14,120 nucleotides of DNA, from positions 1-14,120 of the forward strand of contig JAQVXN010000019.1 of assembly GCA_028709135.1 (NCBI GenBank), written 5' to 3'. How positions within the stretch are numbered: position 1 is the stretch's first letter; the number at the start of each line of letters is the position of its first letter. This stretch comes from Bacteroidaceae bacterium (GTDB lineage: Bacteria; Bacteroidota; Bacteroidia; Bacteroidales; Bacteroidaceae). The notes below the pieces were generated by a model. It searched no databases. It was not told the DNA's origin and worked only from the letters and a program-made list of their open reading frames with translations. This document shows positions 1 through 8,316 of this stretch, one piece after another. Position numbers and translations under genes: made by a program.

Positions 1-393
1 TCGTACTTGATAATGAACAATTAAGTATGAGACAGGCAAAAAAAACGTTTTGTAGCTGAAATACTGGCTAAAATAACTTCTCAACATTGATTTGAACTAT
101 GCAAGCAAACAGTCTGCGGAATTAAGGTTCAATAAAAAAGTTCTGTCTTTTAAGAAAATCATGATTTCAATAAAGATTCCCTTTTTATCGTCTAAAGGAA
201 CTCCAGTAAAAAATATTTTTGGCCTTCATAACAATCATTTTGCAGGCTCACAAAAGAATTCTTTTGAACATTGTCGTCTTTCAGAAAAAAGAAATTAAAA
301 AATGGCAACTTAAACTTTACCTTATAAATAGAAAGAACTTCATTATTTTTTCATACTTTTGCCCTCCAAAATAGTAACGGTCAGAAAATAAGC
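1..393. other. AT-rich intergenic leader upstream of topA
   Basis: No convincing gene is visible here. A frame open from the window edge (about 3-59, plus strand, ending in TGA and reading VLDNEQLSMRQAKKTFCS) could be the tail of an upstream gene, but it is too short to judge. A 68-codon frame at 92-298 has low-complexity, Lys/Phe/Ser-rich content and no recognisable motif, so I treat it as chance. The stretch holds a perfect 16-bp palindrome (251-266), a second TAnnTTTG-like box (214-221) and the likely topA promoter (354-361). Confidence 0.6.
354..361 (+). promoter_or_regulatory. Bacteroidetes-type -7 box for topA-aroK-speA
   Basis: TACTTTTG matches the Bacteroidetes sigma-ABfr -7 consensus TAnnTTTG. 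It lies 32 bases before the topA ATG, which would give a leader of about 25 nt. No good -33 TTTG is seen at the expected 19-21 bp upstream, so the assignment rests on the -7 box and its position alone. Confidence 0.5.
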
Positions 394-2748
394 ATGCAAA
401 ATAATCTTGTAATAGTCGAATCACCCGCAAAAGCAAAGACCATCGCACGTTTTTTGGGGAATGATTACAAAGTGATGCCCAGCTACGGCCACATCAGAGA
501 TCTGAAGCAAAAGAGTTTCAGTATTGACACGAAAACCTTTGAACCTGAGTATGAAATACCGGCAGACAAAAAGAAGGTCGTTGAAGAATTGCTAAACGAA
601 GCAAAAAAAGCGAGCAACGTCTGGCTAGCTTCCGATGAAGACCGAGAAGGAGAAGCCATCTCGTGGCATCTGGCAGAAGTATTGGGCCTAGATGTGGAAA
701 ATACGAAACGCATTGTATTTCACGAAATCACGAAAACAGCTATTCTCGAAGCTTTGCAACACCCCCGCAACATTGAATTGGACTTGGTTAATGCGCAGCA
801 GGCTCGGAGAGTGCTCGACCGCATCGTAGGATTTAAACTGTCGCCGGTTCTTTGGCGAAAAGTTAAGCCAGCCCTTTCTGCTGGACGCGTACAAAGTGTT
901 GCTGTAAGACTCATTGCCGACCGAGAAAATGAAATTAAAGCTTTCCAGATACAATCGAGCTACGTCATTATTGCTCAATTTGACATCACAAATAAAGATG
1001 GAGAAAAAAATACCGTCAAAGCCAGCCTGAACCGACGTTTTCAAACAAAAGAAGAAGCCCGCGATTTTCTAGAAATTTGCAAGCAAGCCTCTTTTACCGT
1101 CGCCGAACTGACCAAGAAGCCCGTAAAGCATTCGCCTGCGCCCCCATTTATGACGTCTACTCTACAACAGGAAGCCGCTAGAAAACTAGGATTTCCTGTG
1201 GCGCTCACCATGCAAATTGCACAACAACTTTATGAAGCCGGACTCATCACATATATGCGTACCGACTCGCTCAACCTGTCCTCTCTCTGCCTCAACAGCA
1301 GCCAAAAAGTCATTACTGATACGATGGGCGAAGAATATGCCAAACCTCGTCAATATCATACCAATGCAAAAGGAGCACAGGAAGCACACGAAGCTATCCG
1401 CCCCACTTTCATAGACCGCGCAGAAATAGATGGTACATCGCAACAGAAGCGCCTATATCAACTGATCAGACAACGTACCCTTGCTTCTCAAATGGCCGAT
1501 GCCCTCTTTGAGCGTACCACGGTAACCATCTCCATTTCTGGACAAGAAGAAACATTTGAAGCCGGAGGTGAAGTGATGAAATTCGACGGTTTTTTAAAAG
1601 TCTATCACGAATCTACCGATAACGAAAACGAAAGCGAAGAAACCATAAACCTTCTACCTCCCATGAAAAAGGGGCAGAACCTAATTCGCAAACAAATTAA
1701 CGCTGAGCAACGTTTTACGCAGCGTCCTCCACGCTACAACGAGGCATCGCTTGTTCATAAAATGGAAGAACTTGGTATCGGGCGACCATCTACCTATGCC
1801 ACCATTATCACTACTATTCAACAACGTGGTTACGTAGAGCGCGGCAACAAGGACGGACAGGAACGCATCAGCACGCAGCTCAAACTCAAAGGTGACAACA
1901 TCACGGAAACGGAAAAAACAGAAATAGCCGGAACCGAAAAGAATAAACTTCTCCCCACAGATGTGGGTATGGTTGTTAACGACTATCTTTTACAGGAATT
2001 TCCGGATATTCTGGATTATAACTTTACAGCCAAGGTAGAAAAAGACTTTGATGCTGTGGCCGAAGGCAAAAAAGAATGGACCAAATTGATGAAACGGTTT
2101 TATGACAAATTTATCCCAGAAGTTGATAAGGCTCTCAATACTAAAACCGAACATAAAGTTGGAGAACGAATATTGGGTACGGACCCGCAAACAGGCCGCC
2201 CAGTATCGGCAAAAATAGGACCTTATGGACCTATGGTGCAAATGGGAAACGTAAACGACAAAGAAAAGCCACACTTTGCGACCCTGATGAAAAGTCAAAG
2301 TATTGATTCCATCACGCTGGACGAAGCCTTGGAACTCTTCAAGTTACCTAGGGATCTTGGCGAATTTGAAAGTTACAAAGTTGTTGTTAACAATGGCCGT
2401 TTTGGACCATATATTCTCTGCAACAAAAAATATGTTTCCATTCCAAAAACAATGGATGTGATGACAATTAATCTGGAGGAAGCCACACAACTAATCATAC
2501 AAAAACGGGAAGCAGAAGCTGCCAGTCATCTAAAAACATTTGAAGAAGATCCCAAGTTGGAAATTCGCACAGGACGTTTTGGCCCATACATCGCATACGA
2601 CGGCAAAAATTTTCATCTTCCTAAACAGCTCGCCACCAAGGCTAAAGATCTCACGATGGAAGAATGCCATGAAATTATGGCCAAACAGCCCGAACGTACG
2701 GGTACACACCGCAAAACGGCCACTCGCAAAACGGCAAAAAAGAAATAA
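394..2748 (+). CDS. topA: DNA topoisomerase I (type IA)
   Basis: This enzyme relaxes negatively supercoiled DNA by single-strand cleavage and passage. The 784-aa protein begins with a TOPRIM domain: VIVESPAKAK with acidic E9, SYGHIRDL near 30-37, and DEDREGE at 81-87 supplying the Mg-binding acids. The catalytic tyrosine is Y287 in GLITYMRTDS, which forms the 5'-phosphotyrosine link; GIGRPSTYA follows in the core. The C-terminus carries no Cys4 zinc fingers. It has three TOPRIM C-terminal repeats marked by GPYGP (609-613), GRFGPYI (from 668) and GRFGPYI (from 727), then a basic tail rich in Lys, Arg and Thr that probably binds DNA. Length and architecture fit Bacteroidetes TopA. The ATG at 394 is chosen because the family motif starts only four residues later. 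It is first in a run with aroK and speA, with no gap to aroK. Confidence 0.97.
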   Translation: MQNNLVIVESPAKAKTIARFLGNDYKVMPSYGHIRDLKQKSFSIDTKTFEPEYEIPADKKKVVEELLNEAKKASNVWLASDEDREGEAISWHLAEVLGLDVENTKRIVFHEITKTAILEALQHPRNIELDLVNAQQARRVLDRIVGFKLSPVLWRKVKPALSAGRVQSVAVRLIADRENEIKAFQIQSSYVIIAQFDITNKDGEKNTVKASLNRRFQTKEEARDFLEICKQASFTVAELTKKPVKHSPAPPFMTSTLQQEAARKLGFPVALTMQIAQQLYEAGLITYMRTDSLNLSSLCLNSSQKVITDTMGEEYAKPRQYHTNAKGAQEAHEAIRPTFIDRAEIDGTSQQKRLYQLIRQRTLASQMADALFERTTVTISISGQEETFEAGGEVMKFDGFLKVYHESTDNENESEETINLLPPMKKGQNLIRKQINAEQRFTQRPPRYNEASLVHKMEELGIGRPSTYATIITTIQQRGYVERGNKDGQERISTQLKLKGDNITETEKTEIAGTEKNKLLPTDVGMVVNDYLLQEFPDILDYNFTAKVEKDFDAVAEGKKEWTKLMKRFYDKFIPEVDKALNTKTEHKVGERILGTDPQTGRPVSAKIGPYGPMVQMGNVNDKEKPHFATLMKSQSIDSITLDEALELFKLPRDLGEFESYKVVVNNGRFGPYILCNKKYVSIPKTMDVMTINLEEATQLIIQKREAEAASHLKTFEEDPKLEIRTGRFGPYIAYDGKNFHLPKQLATKAKDLTMEECHEIMAKQPERTGTHRKTATRKTAKKK

Positions 2749-3300
2749 ATGAAAAGTATTATCCTGCTGGGTTACATGTGCGCCGGCAAAACGACCGTCG
2801 GCAAAACTTTGGCCAAAAGCCTAAATCGTTCTTTCTATGATCTCGACTGGTATATTGAAGAACGTTACCATAAACGCATCCCACAAATTTTTGAAGAGAA
2901 AGGAGAGCAAGGCTTTCGCGAACTAGAACGCCGTATGCTACATGAAGTTGCAGAATTCGAAGATATTATACTGGCTTGTGGAGGTGGCACTCCATGCTTT
3001 TTCGACAATATGGACTACATGAATTCGCGGACCATAACGATTTTTCTGAAAGCTTCTCCAGAAATTATTCTAACACATCTCAAGTTAAGCCACACCGTAA
3101 GACCGTTACTGCAAGACAAAAACGACAAAGAACTGGCAATTTTTATTGAACAACAATTAGAAGAGCGTATGCCCTATTACAGTCATGCACATTATACTTT
3201 TAATGTCAACATACTCGACGACTACAATAAAATAAATCTATTAGTTAACCACATCAAAGGAGTCCTTTTAGCACAAGAAGATGGCAAAATGGAGAATTGA
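2749..3300 (+). CDS. aroK: Shikimate kinase
   Basis: This cytoplasmic enzyme phosphorylates shikimate at the 3-hydroxyl with ATP, the fifth step toward chorismate and aromatic amino acids. The 183-aa protein shows the P-loop GYMCAGKTT (8-16). D31 and D33 in YDLDWYIE and R57 in GFRELE are shikimate/Mg contacts. CGGGTP (77-82) is the Walker-B-like glycine stretch. R118 in the lid segment TVRPLL and R140 in EERMPYY complete the site. Length is normal for the family. The ATG follows the topA stop directly (TAAATG), so translation is probably coupled, and any ribosome signal lies within topA codons. The last 20 bases overlap speA. An alternative paralogue (gluconate kinase) is unlikely given the shikimate-binding residues. 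Confidence 0.95.
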   Translation: MKSIILLGYMCAGKTTVGKTLAKSLNRSFYDLDWYIEERYHKRIPQIFEEKGEQGFRELERRMLHEVAEFEDIILACGGGTPCFFDNMDYMNSRTITIFLKASPEIILTHLKLSHTVRPLLQDKNDKELAIFIEQQLEERMPYYSHAHYTFNVNILDDYNKINLLVNHIKGVLLAQEDGKMEN

Positions 3301-5176
3301 AGATTCCGCCGAGCTTTACAATATTGGAGGCTGGGGCATTAACTATTTCGGAATTAATAAAAAAGGGCACGTTTACGTTAGCCCATTGAAAGACAGTACG
3401 CAAATCGATTTAAAGGATTTGGTGGACGAATTAGCAGAAAGAGATACAACGGCGCCCATGCTTTTGCGTTTCCCTGATATTTTGGACAACAGAATTGAAA
3501 AAACAGCCCAGTGCTTTGACAAGGCTGCCAAAGAATACAAATTTACCGGCGAACATTTTATTATTTTTCCTATTAAGGTCAACCAAATGCGACCCGTAGT
3601 AGAGGAAATTATTAGTCACGGGAAACGTTACAACCTGGGATTGGAAGCTGGTTCAAAACCGGAACTTCACGCGGTACTTGCCACAAATATGGAATCTGAC
3701 AGCCTTGTTATCTGCAATGGGCACAAAGATCGGAACTATATTCAATTGGCTCTTTTAGCGCAAAAGATGGGTAAACGTGTTTTTATCGTCGTAGAAAAAA
3801 TTGAAGAGCTCGAAACCATTTTCTCGACAGCACAAGCTCTTCATATGCGTCCGGATATTGGGATCCGCATCAAACTCGCTTCTTCAGGAGCGGGCAAATG
3901 GGAAGAAAGCGGTGGCGACGCCAGTAAATTTGGTCTCAACTCTACTGACTTGCTCGAAGCCCTCGAATTTTTGAAAAAGCATGACATGACAGACTGCCTT
4001 AAACTCATGCATTTCCATATTGGCAGCCAAATTACAAAAATACGCCGTATTCAAACAGCTCTTACCGAAGCTGCTCAGTTTTACGTGCAACTCCACCAAA
4101 TGGGCTTCAATGTCAAATTCGTAGATTGCGGAGGAGGACTAGGCGTAGACTACGATGGTACACGATCTTCCAACAGCGAATCATCTGTTAATTATTCCAT
4201 TCAGGAATATGTTAACGATTGCGTTTACACCTTTGTAGATGTGGCCAACCGCAATAACATTCCACACCCTGACATTATCACGGAAGGCGGCCGCTCTCTG
4301 ACAGCACACCATTCCGTTCTCATTTTGCAGGCCTTTGAATCGACTTCACAGCCGTCCATGGACGAATCTTGGGAAGCGCAGCCAGAAGACCACCAACTTG
4401 TAAAAGACTTGAGCGACATTTGGGACAATCTGTCAGCGCGCTCCATGTTGGAAGACTGGCATGACGCAGAACAAATACGCGACGAGGGGCTTGACCTTTT
4501 CAGCCACGGGCTGATTGACCTCAAGACGCGCGCACAAATTGAGAGTGTTTATTGGAGCATTACGCGCGAAGTCAATTCCATTGCTCATTCTCTCAAACAC
4601 ATTCCAGAAGAATTACGCCGCCTTGACAAATTGCTTGCTGACAAATATTACTGCAATTTTTCACTTTTTCAAAGCATGCCGGATTCTTGGGCTATTGACC
4701 AGCTTTTCCCCATCATGCCGATTGAAAGACTCAACGAAAAACCTGACCACAACGCCACACTGCAAGATATTACCTGCGATAGAGACGGAAAAATAGAAAC
4801 TTATATATGCCGCGACAGGCAAACCAATTATATTCCGCTGCATGCTATCGAAAAAGACCGGCCATATTATATAGGTGTATTTCTCGTTGGCGCTTACCAA
4901 GAAATTTTAGGCAATATGCATAATCTTTTCGGTGATACCAATGCTGTTCATATTTCTGTTCACGAAAACGGGGAATATTCCATTGACCAGATTATTGACG
5001 GAGAAACTGTAGCAGACGTACTCGACTATGTACAATATGATCCCAAACGACTCGTACGCAGACTGGAGTCATGGGTTACGCGCGCTATCAAACAAAATAA
5101 AATATCAGTAGACGAAGGGAAGGAGTTTATCAGTAATTTCCGTTCTGGGCTTTATGGCTACACCTACTTGGAATGA
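3281..5176 (+). CDS. speA: Biosynthetic arginine decarboxylase (PLP-dependent)
   Basis: This enzyme converts arginine to agmatine, the first step of the agmatine route to putrescine and spermidine. The 631-aa protein belongs to the fold-III (alanine-racemase-like) decarboxylases. K99 in IFPIKVNQ is the lysine that binds PLP. MHFHIGSQ (243-250), CGGGLGVDYDGT (from 283) and EGGRS (335-339) are PLP-barrel motifs. A helical middle section and a C-terminal beta section with GAYQEILGNMHNLFGDTN follow, as in SpeA rather than in ornithine or diaminopimelate decarboxylases. The start MAKWRIEDS is typical for Bacteroidetes SpeA. It lies inside aroK (20-bp overlap, different frame), with a purine-rich AAAGGAG stretch about 18 bases upstream. 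No signal peptide is visible. It is the last gene of the topA-aroK-speA unit, followed by a strong terminator. Confidence 0.96.
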   Translation: MAKWRIEDSAELYNIGGWGINYFGINKKGHVYVSPLKDSTQIDLKDLVDELAERDTTAPMLLRFPDILDNRIEKTAQCFDKAAKEYKFTGEHFIIFPIKVNQMRPVVEEIISHGKRYNLGLEAGSKPELHAVLATNMESDSLVICNGHKDRNYIQLALLAQKMGKRVFIVVEKIEELETIFSTAQALHMRPDIGIRIKLASSGAGKWEESGGDASKFGLNSTDLLEALEFLKKHDMTDCLKLMHFHIGSQITKIRRIQTALTEAAQFYVQLHQMGFNVKFVDCGGGLGVDYDGTRSSNSESSVNYSIQEYVNDCVYTFVDVANRNNIPHPDIITEGGRSLTAHHSVLILQAFESTSQPSMDESWEAQPEDHQLVKDLSDIWDNLSARSMLEDWHDAEQIRDEGLDLFSHGLIDLKTRAQIESVYWSITREVNSIAHSLKHIPEELRRLDKLLADKYYCNFSLFQSMPDSWAIDQLFPIMPIERLNEKPDHNATLQDITCDRDGKIETYICRDRQTNYIPLHAIEKDRPYYIGVFLVGAYQEILGNMHNLFGDTNAVHISVHENGEYSIDQIIDGETVADVLDYVQYDPKRLVRRLESWVTRAIKQNKISVDEGKEFISNFRSGLYGYTYLE

Positions 5177-5189
5177 ATTTTTACTTATA

Positions 5190-5227
5190 AAAAAGTCAGG
5201 TAGAAATTTCTTTCTACCTGACTTTTT
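5190..5227. terminator. Bidirectional intrinsic terminator between speA and nadB
   Basis: This is a perfect 17-bp stem (5190-5206 with 5211-5227) around a TTTC loop. The left arm starts AAAAAGTCAGG and the right arm ends CCTGACTTTTT, so both strands end in a U5 tract. It sits 13 bases after the speA stop and 32 bases beyond the convergent nadB stop, and it can serve both genes. Confidence 0.9.
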
Positions 5228-5259
5228 CTATAATAAATTAAGAGGGCTTTCTTAAAATA

Positions 5260-6852
5260 TTATTCTTTATAATCGTAAGCGTGACGTGGATAATCGATTG
5301 TATAATGAAGTCCTCGACTTTCCTTGCGCTCAATAGCCTGTCGCGTAACTAAATAGCCCACGTTTATGGCGTTCCGCAGCTCACAAATATCACGAGTAGC
5401 TTTTACACGCTTAAAAAGCTCCTCTGTTTCTTCATAAAGTAAGTCAAGACGAGTCCAAGCCCGATGCAAACGCACGTTACTACGCACAATGCCTACATAA
5501 TTTGACATTATCTGTCCCACTTCGCGCATATCTTGCTTAATCAGTACTTTTTCCTCATTCGTCATGGTGCCGTCATCGTTCCATTCAGGAATATCATTAT
5601 TAAAATCGTACTTGTCTATTTCCTCCAGACAATGTTTTGCCGCAGCGTCCGCATATACCACAGCTTCAATTAGAGAATTACTAGCCAATCGGTTACCACC
5701 ATGCAAACCAGTACAAGAGCACTCTCCTACTGCATATAAACGATGAATAGAACTTTCTCCGTTCAAGTCCACCAAAACACCTCCACAGAGATAATGGGCA
5801 CAAGGACAAACGGGAATATATTCTTTTGTGATATCCAAGCCTATACTCAGGCATTTTTGATAAATATTCGGAAAATGTTTTTTCGTTTCTTCTGCATTCT
5901 TTTGCGTCACGTCAAGACAAACATGATCCAAGCCGTGCATTTTCATTTCCTTATCTATTGCACGAGCCACAATATCACGCGGAGCCAAACTTAATCTTTT
6001 ATCATACTTCTGCATAAATTCTTCTCCATTTGGCAGTCGCAAAACACCACCATAACCACGCATCGCCTCTGTGATAAGATATGCCGGATGAGTTTCTCCT
6101 GGATGATAAAGTGCCGTTGGATGGAATTGTACAAATTCCATATCTTTTACAGTAGCTTTGGCACGGTAGGCCATCGCGATGCCATCACCTGTCGCAATAT
6201 TTGGATTCGTGGTAGAAGCATAGATAGCTCCTATTCCACCTGTAGCAAGCAAAGTAACTTTTGAAAGGAAAGTATCCACTTTTCCCGTATCTGGATCCAA
6301 TACATAGGCGCCATAACACTCAATGTCAGGCGTGCGTCGCGTCACCTGAATACCCAAATGATGCTGCGTAATGATTTCTACTGCAAAATGATTTTCCAAA
6401 ACAGTAATGTCTCGATTTTTACGCACAGCAGCTATTAAGCCTCGTTGTATTTCAAAACCAGAATCGTCGGCATGATGAAGAATACGAAATTCGCTATGCC
6501 CACCTTCTCGATGCAAATCATAAGAACCATCTTCTTTCTTATCAAAATTTACACCCCATTTCACTAAACGTTCGATACCTGCAGGCGCATTTTCGACCAC
6601 TTGTTTCACGGCAGCAGGATCGCTGATATAGTCACCAGCCACCATTGTGTCATGAATATGTTTTTCGAAGTTGTCTTTTTCCAGATTAGTAACCGAAGCG
6701 ACTCCCCCTTGAGCTTTTGCAGTATTCGCTTCATCAATAGAGGTCTTACATACCAGGGCCACTTTACCCTTTCCGGCATTCGCCACCTGTAGGGCATATG
6801 ACATCCCAGCCACACCCGAACCGATGATTAAAAAATCAAATTTACGAATCAT
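5260..6852 (-). CDS. nadB: L-aspartate oxidase
   Basis: This flavoprotein oxidises L-aspartate to iminoaspartate, which NadA condenses with dihydroxyacetone phosphate to make quinolinate for de novo NAD. The 530-aa protein starts MIRKFDFLIIGSGVAG, the FAD-binding Rossmann motif (G11, G13, G16). TAKAQGGVA (44-52) binds flavin. EGGHS (116-120), FHPTALYH (243-250), T261-E262, APRDIVARA (290-298, R292), CAHYLCGG (H353) and LHGGNRLASNSL (R388) line the dicarboxylate site as in NadB. The C-terminal helical domain is complete. Length matches the E. coli enzyme (about 540 aa). The reading frame stays open 97 codons upstream, but that part is not NadB-like and overlaps the dacB start, so I use the ATG at 6852. 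Succinate dehydrogenase and fumarate reductase flavoproteins are related, but size and motifs favour NadB. Confidence 0.95.
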   Translation of the reverse strand: MIRKFDFLIIGSGVAGMSYALQVANAGKGKVALVCKTSIDEANTAKAQGGVASVTNLEKDNFEKHIHDTMVAGDYISDPAAVKQVVENAPAGIERLVKWGVNFDKKEDGSYDLHREGGHSEFRILHHADDSGFEIQRGLIAAVRKNRDITVLENHFAVEIITQHHLGIQVTRRTPDIECYGAYVLDPDTGKVDTFLSKVTLLATGGIGAIYASTTNPNIATGDGIAMAYRAKATVKDMEFVQFHPTALYHPGETHPAYLITEAMRGYGGVLRLPNGEEFMQKYDKRLSLAPRDIVARAIDKEMKMHGLDHVCLDVTQKNAEETKKHFPNIYQKCLSIGLDITKEYIPVCPCAHYLCGGVLVDLNGESSIHRLYAVGECSCTGLHGGNRLASNSLIEAVVYADAAAKHCLEEIDKYDFNNDIPEWNDDGTMTNEEKVLIKQDMREVGQIMSNYVGIVRSNVRLHRAWTRLDLLYEETEELFKRVKATRDICELRNAINVGYLVTRQAIERKESRGLHYTIDYPRHAYDYKE

Positions 6853-6873
6853 AATTCCTTGACTTAGTAGGCA

Positions 6874-6881
6874 CAAAAGTA
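6874..6881 (-). promoter_or_regulatory. -7 box for nadB
   Basis: Read on the minus strand this is TACTTTTG, matching TAnnTTTG, 21 bases before the nadB ATG. It predicts a leader of about 15 nt and supports the start at 6852. No clear -33 TTTG is present. The sequence AAGGAATT just before the ATG may act as a weak ribosome site. Confidence 0.5.
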
Positions 6882-6924
6882 CAAAAAGGTAGTCGTATAA
6901 GAGCCTTAAAACCTTAGTTTTTTG

Positions 6925-6932
6925 TAATTTTG
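6925..6932 (+). promoter_or_regulatory. -7 box for dacB
   Basis: TAATTTTG matches TAnnTTTG and lies 65 bases before the first dacB ATG. It is 43 bases from the nadB -7 box and faces away from it, so the two genes would share a short divergent promoter region. No good -33 element is visible. Confidence 0.45.
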
Positions 6933-6997
6933 CAGTCGCAAGCAGGTTTGAGTCCCATTCATAAGGTTCATGCCGTTTACTTAGCGGTTTTCCTGCC

Positions 6998-8305
6998 ATG
7001 AAATTATCGTCAATGAAAAAAATAAATTCCCACCTCGCGCCGATGAGACTAATATTATTTTGTCTGATCAGTGGATTTTTCTCGCTACTGCCTTGTAACG
7101 CAATATATTTGCCCAAAGAGCAATCTGTAGCAGTGCGCGACACTTTTTATATGGAAAGTGCCGACAGTGATTCTGTCGCTCAAGATTCCACGCTCAACTG
7201 GCCTCAGAACCTCCGGAATTCTCTTTCACAATTGATCAAAAATGAAATGTTCGAACACACTCAACTCGGAATGTATGTGTACGACCTCACAGCAGACTCT
7301 GCTCTGTTTGACTTCGGCAAATTGCAACTAATGCGCCCGGCGTCGGTTTTAAAATTACTCACATCAATTACCGCCTTAACAAATTTGGGAGGTTCGTACC
7401 AATTTACTACACGTCTTTATACGACGGGAGAAGTCAAAGACAGCATTCTTTTAGGTGATGTTTACATTAGGGGCGGTTTTGACCCTCGTTTCGGAAGTGA
7501 CGATATGGAAGCCTTCGTCGAAGCCCTTGCTGAAAAAGGTCTTAAGAAAATAAACGGCAACATCTATTCCGATATGTCACTCAAAGACACCCTTAAATGG
7601 GGTGAGGGCTGGTGCTGGGACGACGATGAAAGAACGTTGCGTCCTCTGCTTTATAACGGCAAAGACATCTTCATGAGTAAGTTTTTTGAAAAATTAAATG
7701 ATAATGGCATTGCCCATCCACAAACGTACTCTGAGAAACTAATTCCTGCCGATAGTGTAAAACTTACTTCAGAGCGCAGTCACACCATGGATCAAATTCT
7801 GATGCGTATGCTTAAAAACAGCGATAACCTTTATGCAGAGGCTCTTTTCTATCAATTTGGTGCAAAAGATGGTAGCAATTATCCCTCGGCAAAAGTTTCT
7901 GCCGCAAAAGTTAATAACTTTATTCGTTCTCTCGGTTTGGACCCCGACGACTACAACATTGCGGACGGTTCCGGACTCTCCTTATATAATTATGTAACGC
8001 CGCAACTCATTGTACGAGCTTTACGCTACGCCTGGCAACGCAACAATATTTATCTTCACCTTTTCCCTGCTCTGCCCCTTGCCGGTGTTGACGGCACTTT
8101 GGAAAACCGCATGCGCTCAGGATACGCATTCTCTAATGTACACGCCAAAACGGGAACTCTTCGCGGCGTCAGTTCTTTAGCTGGCTACGCCACTTCCGCA
8201 AATGATCATCTGATCTGTTTTTGCATTTTAAATCAGGGCATACGTTCCAACAATACGGCTCATCGTTTTCAGGACAAAGTTTGCAAAATCATTACGCAAC
8301 CTTAA
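6998..8305 (+). CDS. dacB: D-alanyl-D-alanine carboxypeptidase/endopeptidase (PBP4, peptidase S13)
   Basis: This is a periplasmic low-molecular-weight penicillin-binding protein that trims D-Ala from, or cleaves cross-links in, peptidoglycan. The 435-aa protein has the three serine-acyltransferase motifs in order: SVLK (S116 nucleophile, K119), SDN (275-277) and KTG (384-386 in HAKTGTL). The long stretch between the first two motifs is typical of the S13 class and separates it from PBP5/6. The N-terminus has a basic region and a hydrophobic core (RLILFCLISGFFSLLPCNA), consistent with a cleavable signal peptide. There is no proper lipobox despite the Cys. Three in-frame ATGs (codons 1, 6 and 16) could start it; 6998 or 7013 gives the best signal peptide. 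It converges on the GH105 gene with only 11 bases between stops, so any terminator must overlap coding sequence. Confidence 0.92.
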   Translation: MKLSSMKKINSHLAPMRLILFCLISGFFSLLPCNAIYLPKEQSVAVRDTFYMESADSDSVAQDSTLNWPQNLRNSLSQLIKNEMFEHTQLGMYVYDLTADSALFDFGKLQLMRPASVLKLLTSITALTNLGGSYQFTTRLYTTGEVKDSILLGDVYIRGGFDPRFGSDDMEAFVEALAEKGLKKINGNIYSDMSLKDTLKWGEGWCWDDDERTLRPLLYNGKDIFMSKFFEKLNDNGIAHPQTYSEKLIPADSVKLTSERSHTMDQILMRMLKNSDNLYAEALFYQFGAKDGSNYPSAKVSAAKVNNFIRSLGLDPDDYNIADGSGLSLYNYVTPQLIVRALRYAWQRNNIYLHLFPALPLAGVDGTLENRMRSGYAFSNVHAKTGTLRGVSSLAGYATSANDHLICFCILNQGIRSNNTAHRFQDKVCKIITQP

Positions 8306-8316
8306 TTCTTCTTCAT

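Noticed and set aside
214..221. TATTTTTG as the main topA promoter
   Set aside because: It matches the -7 consensus but lies about 170 bases upstream with no -33 element, and a closer box (354-361) fits better.
92..298. 68-codon plus-strand frame upstream of topA
   Set aside because: Low-complexity composition, no motif, no ribosome site, and it overlaps the AT-rich regulatory region.
6853..7143. 97-codon N-terminal extension of nadB
   Set aside because: NadB begins naturally at MIRKFDF; the extension is not NadB-like, overlaps the dacB signal peptide on the other strand, and lies upstream of the likely nadB -7 box.
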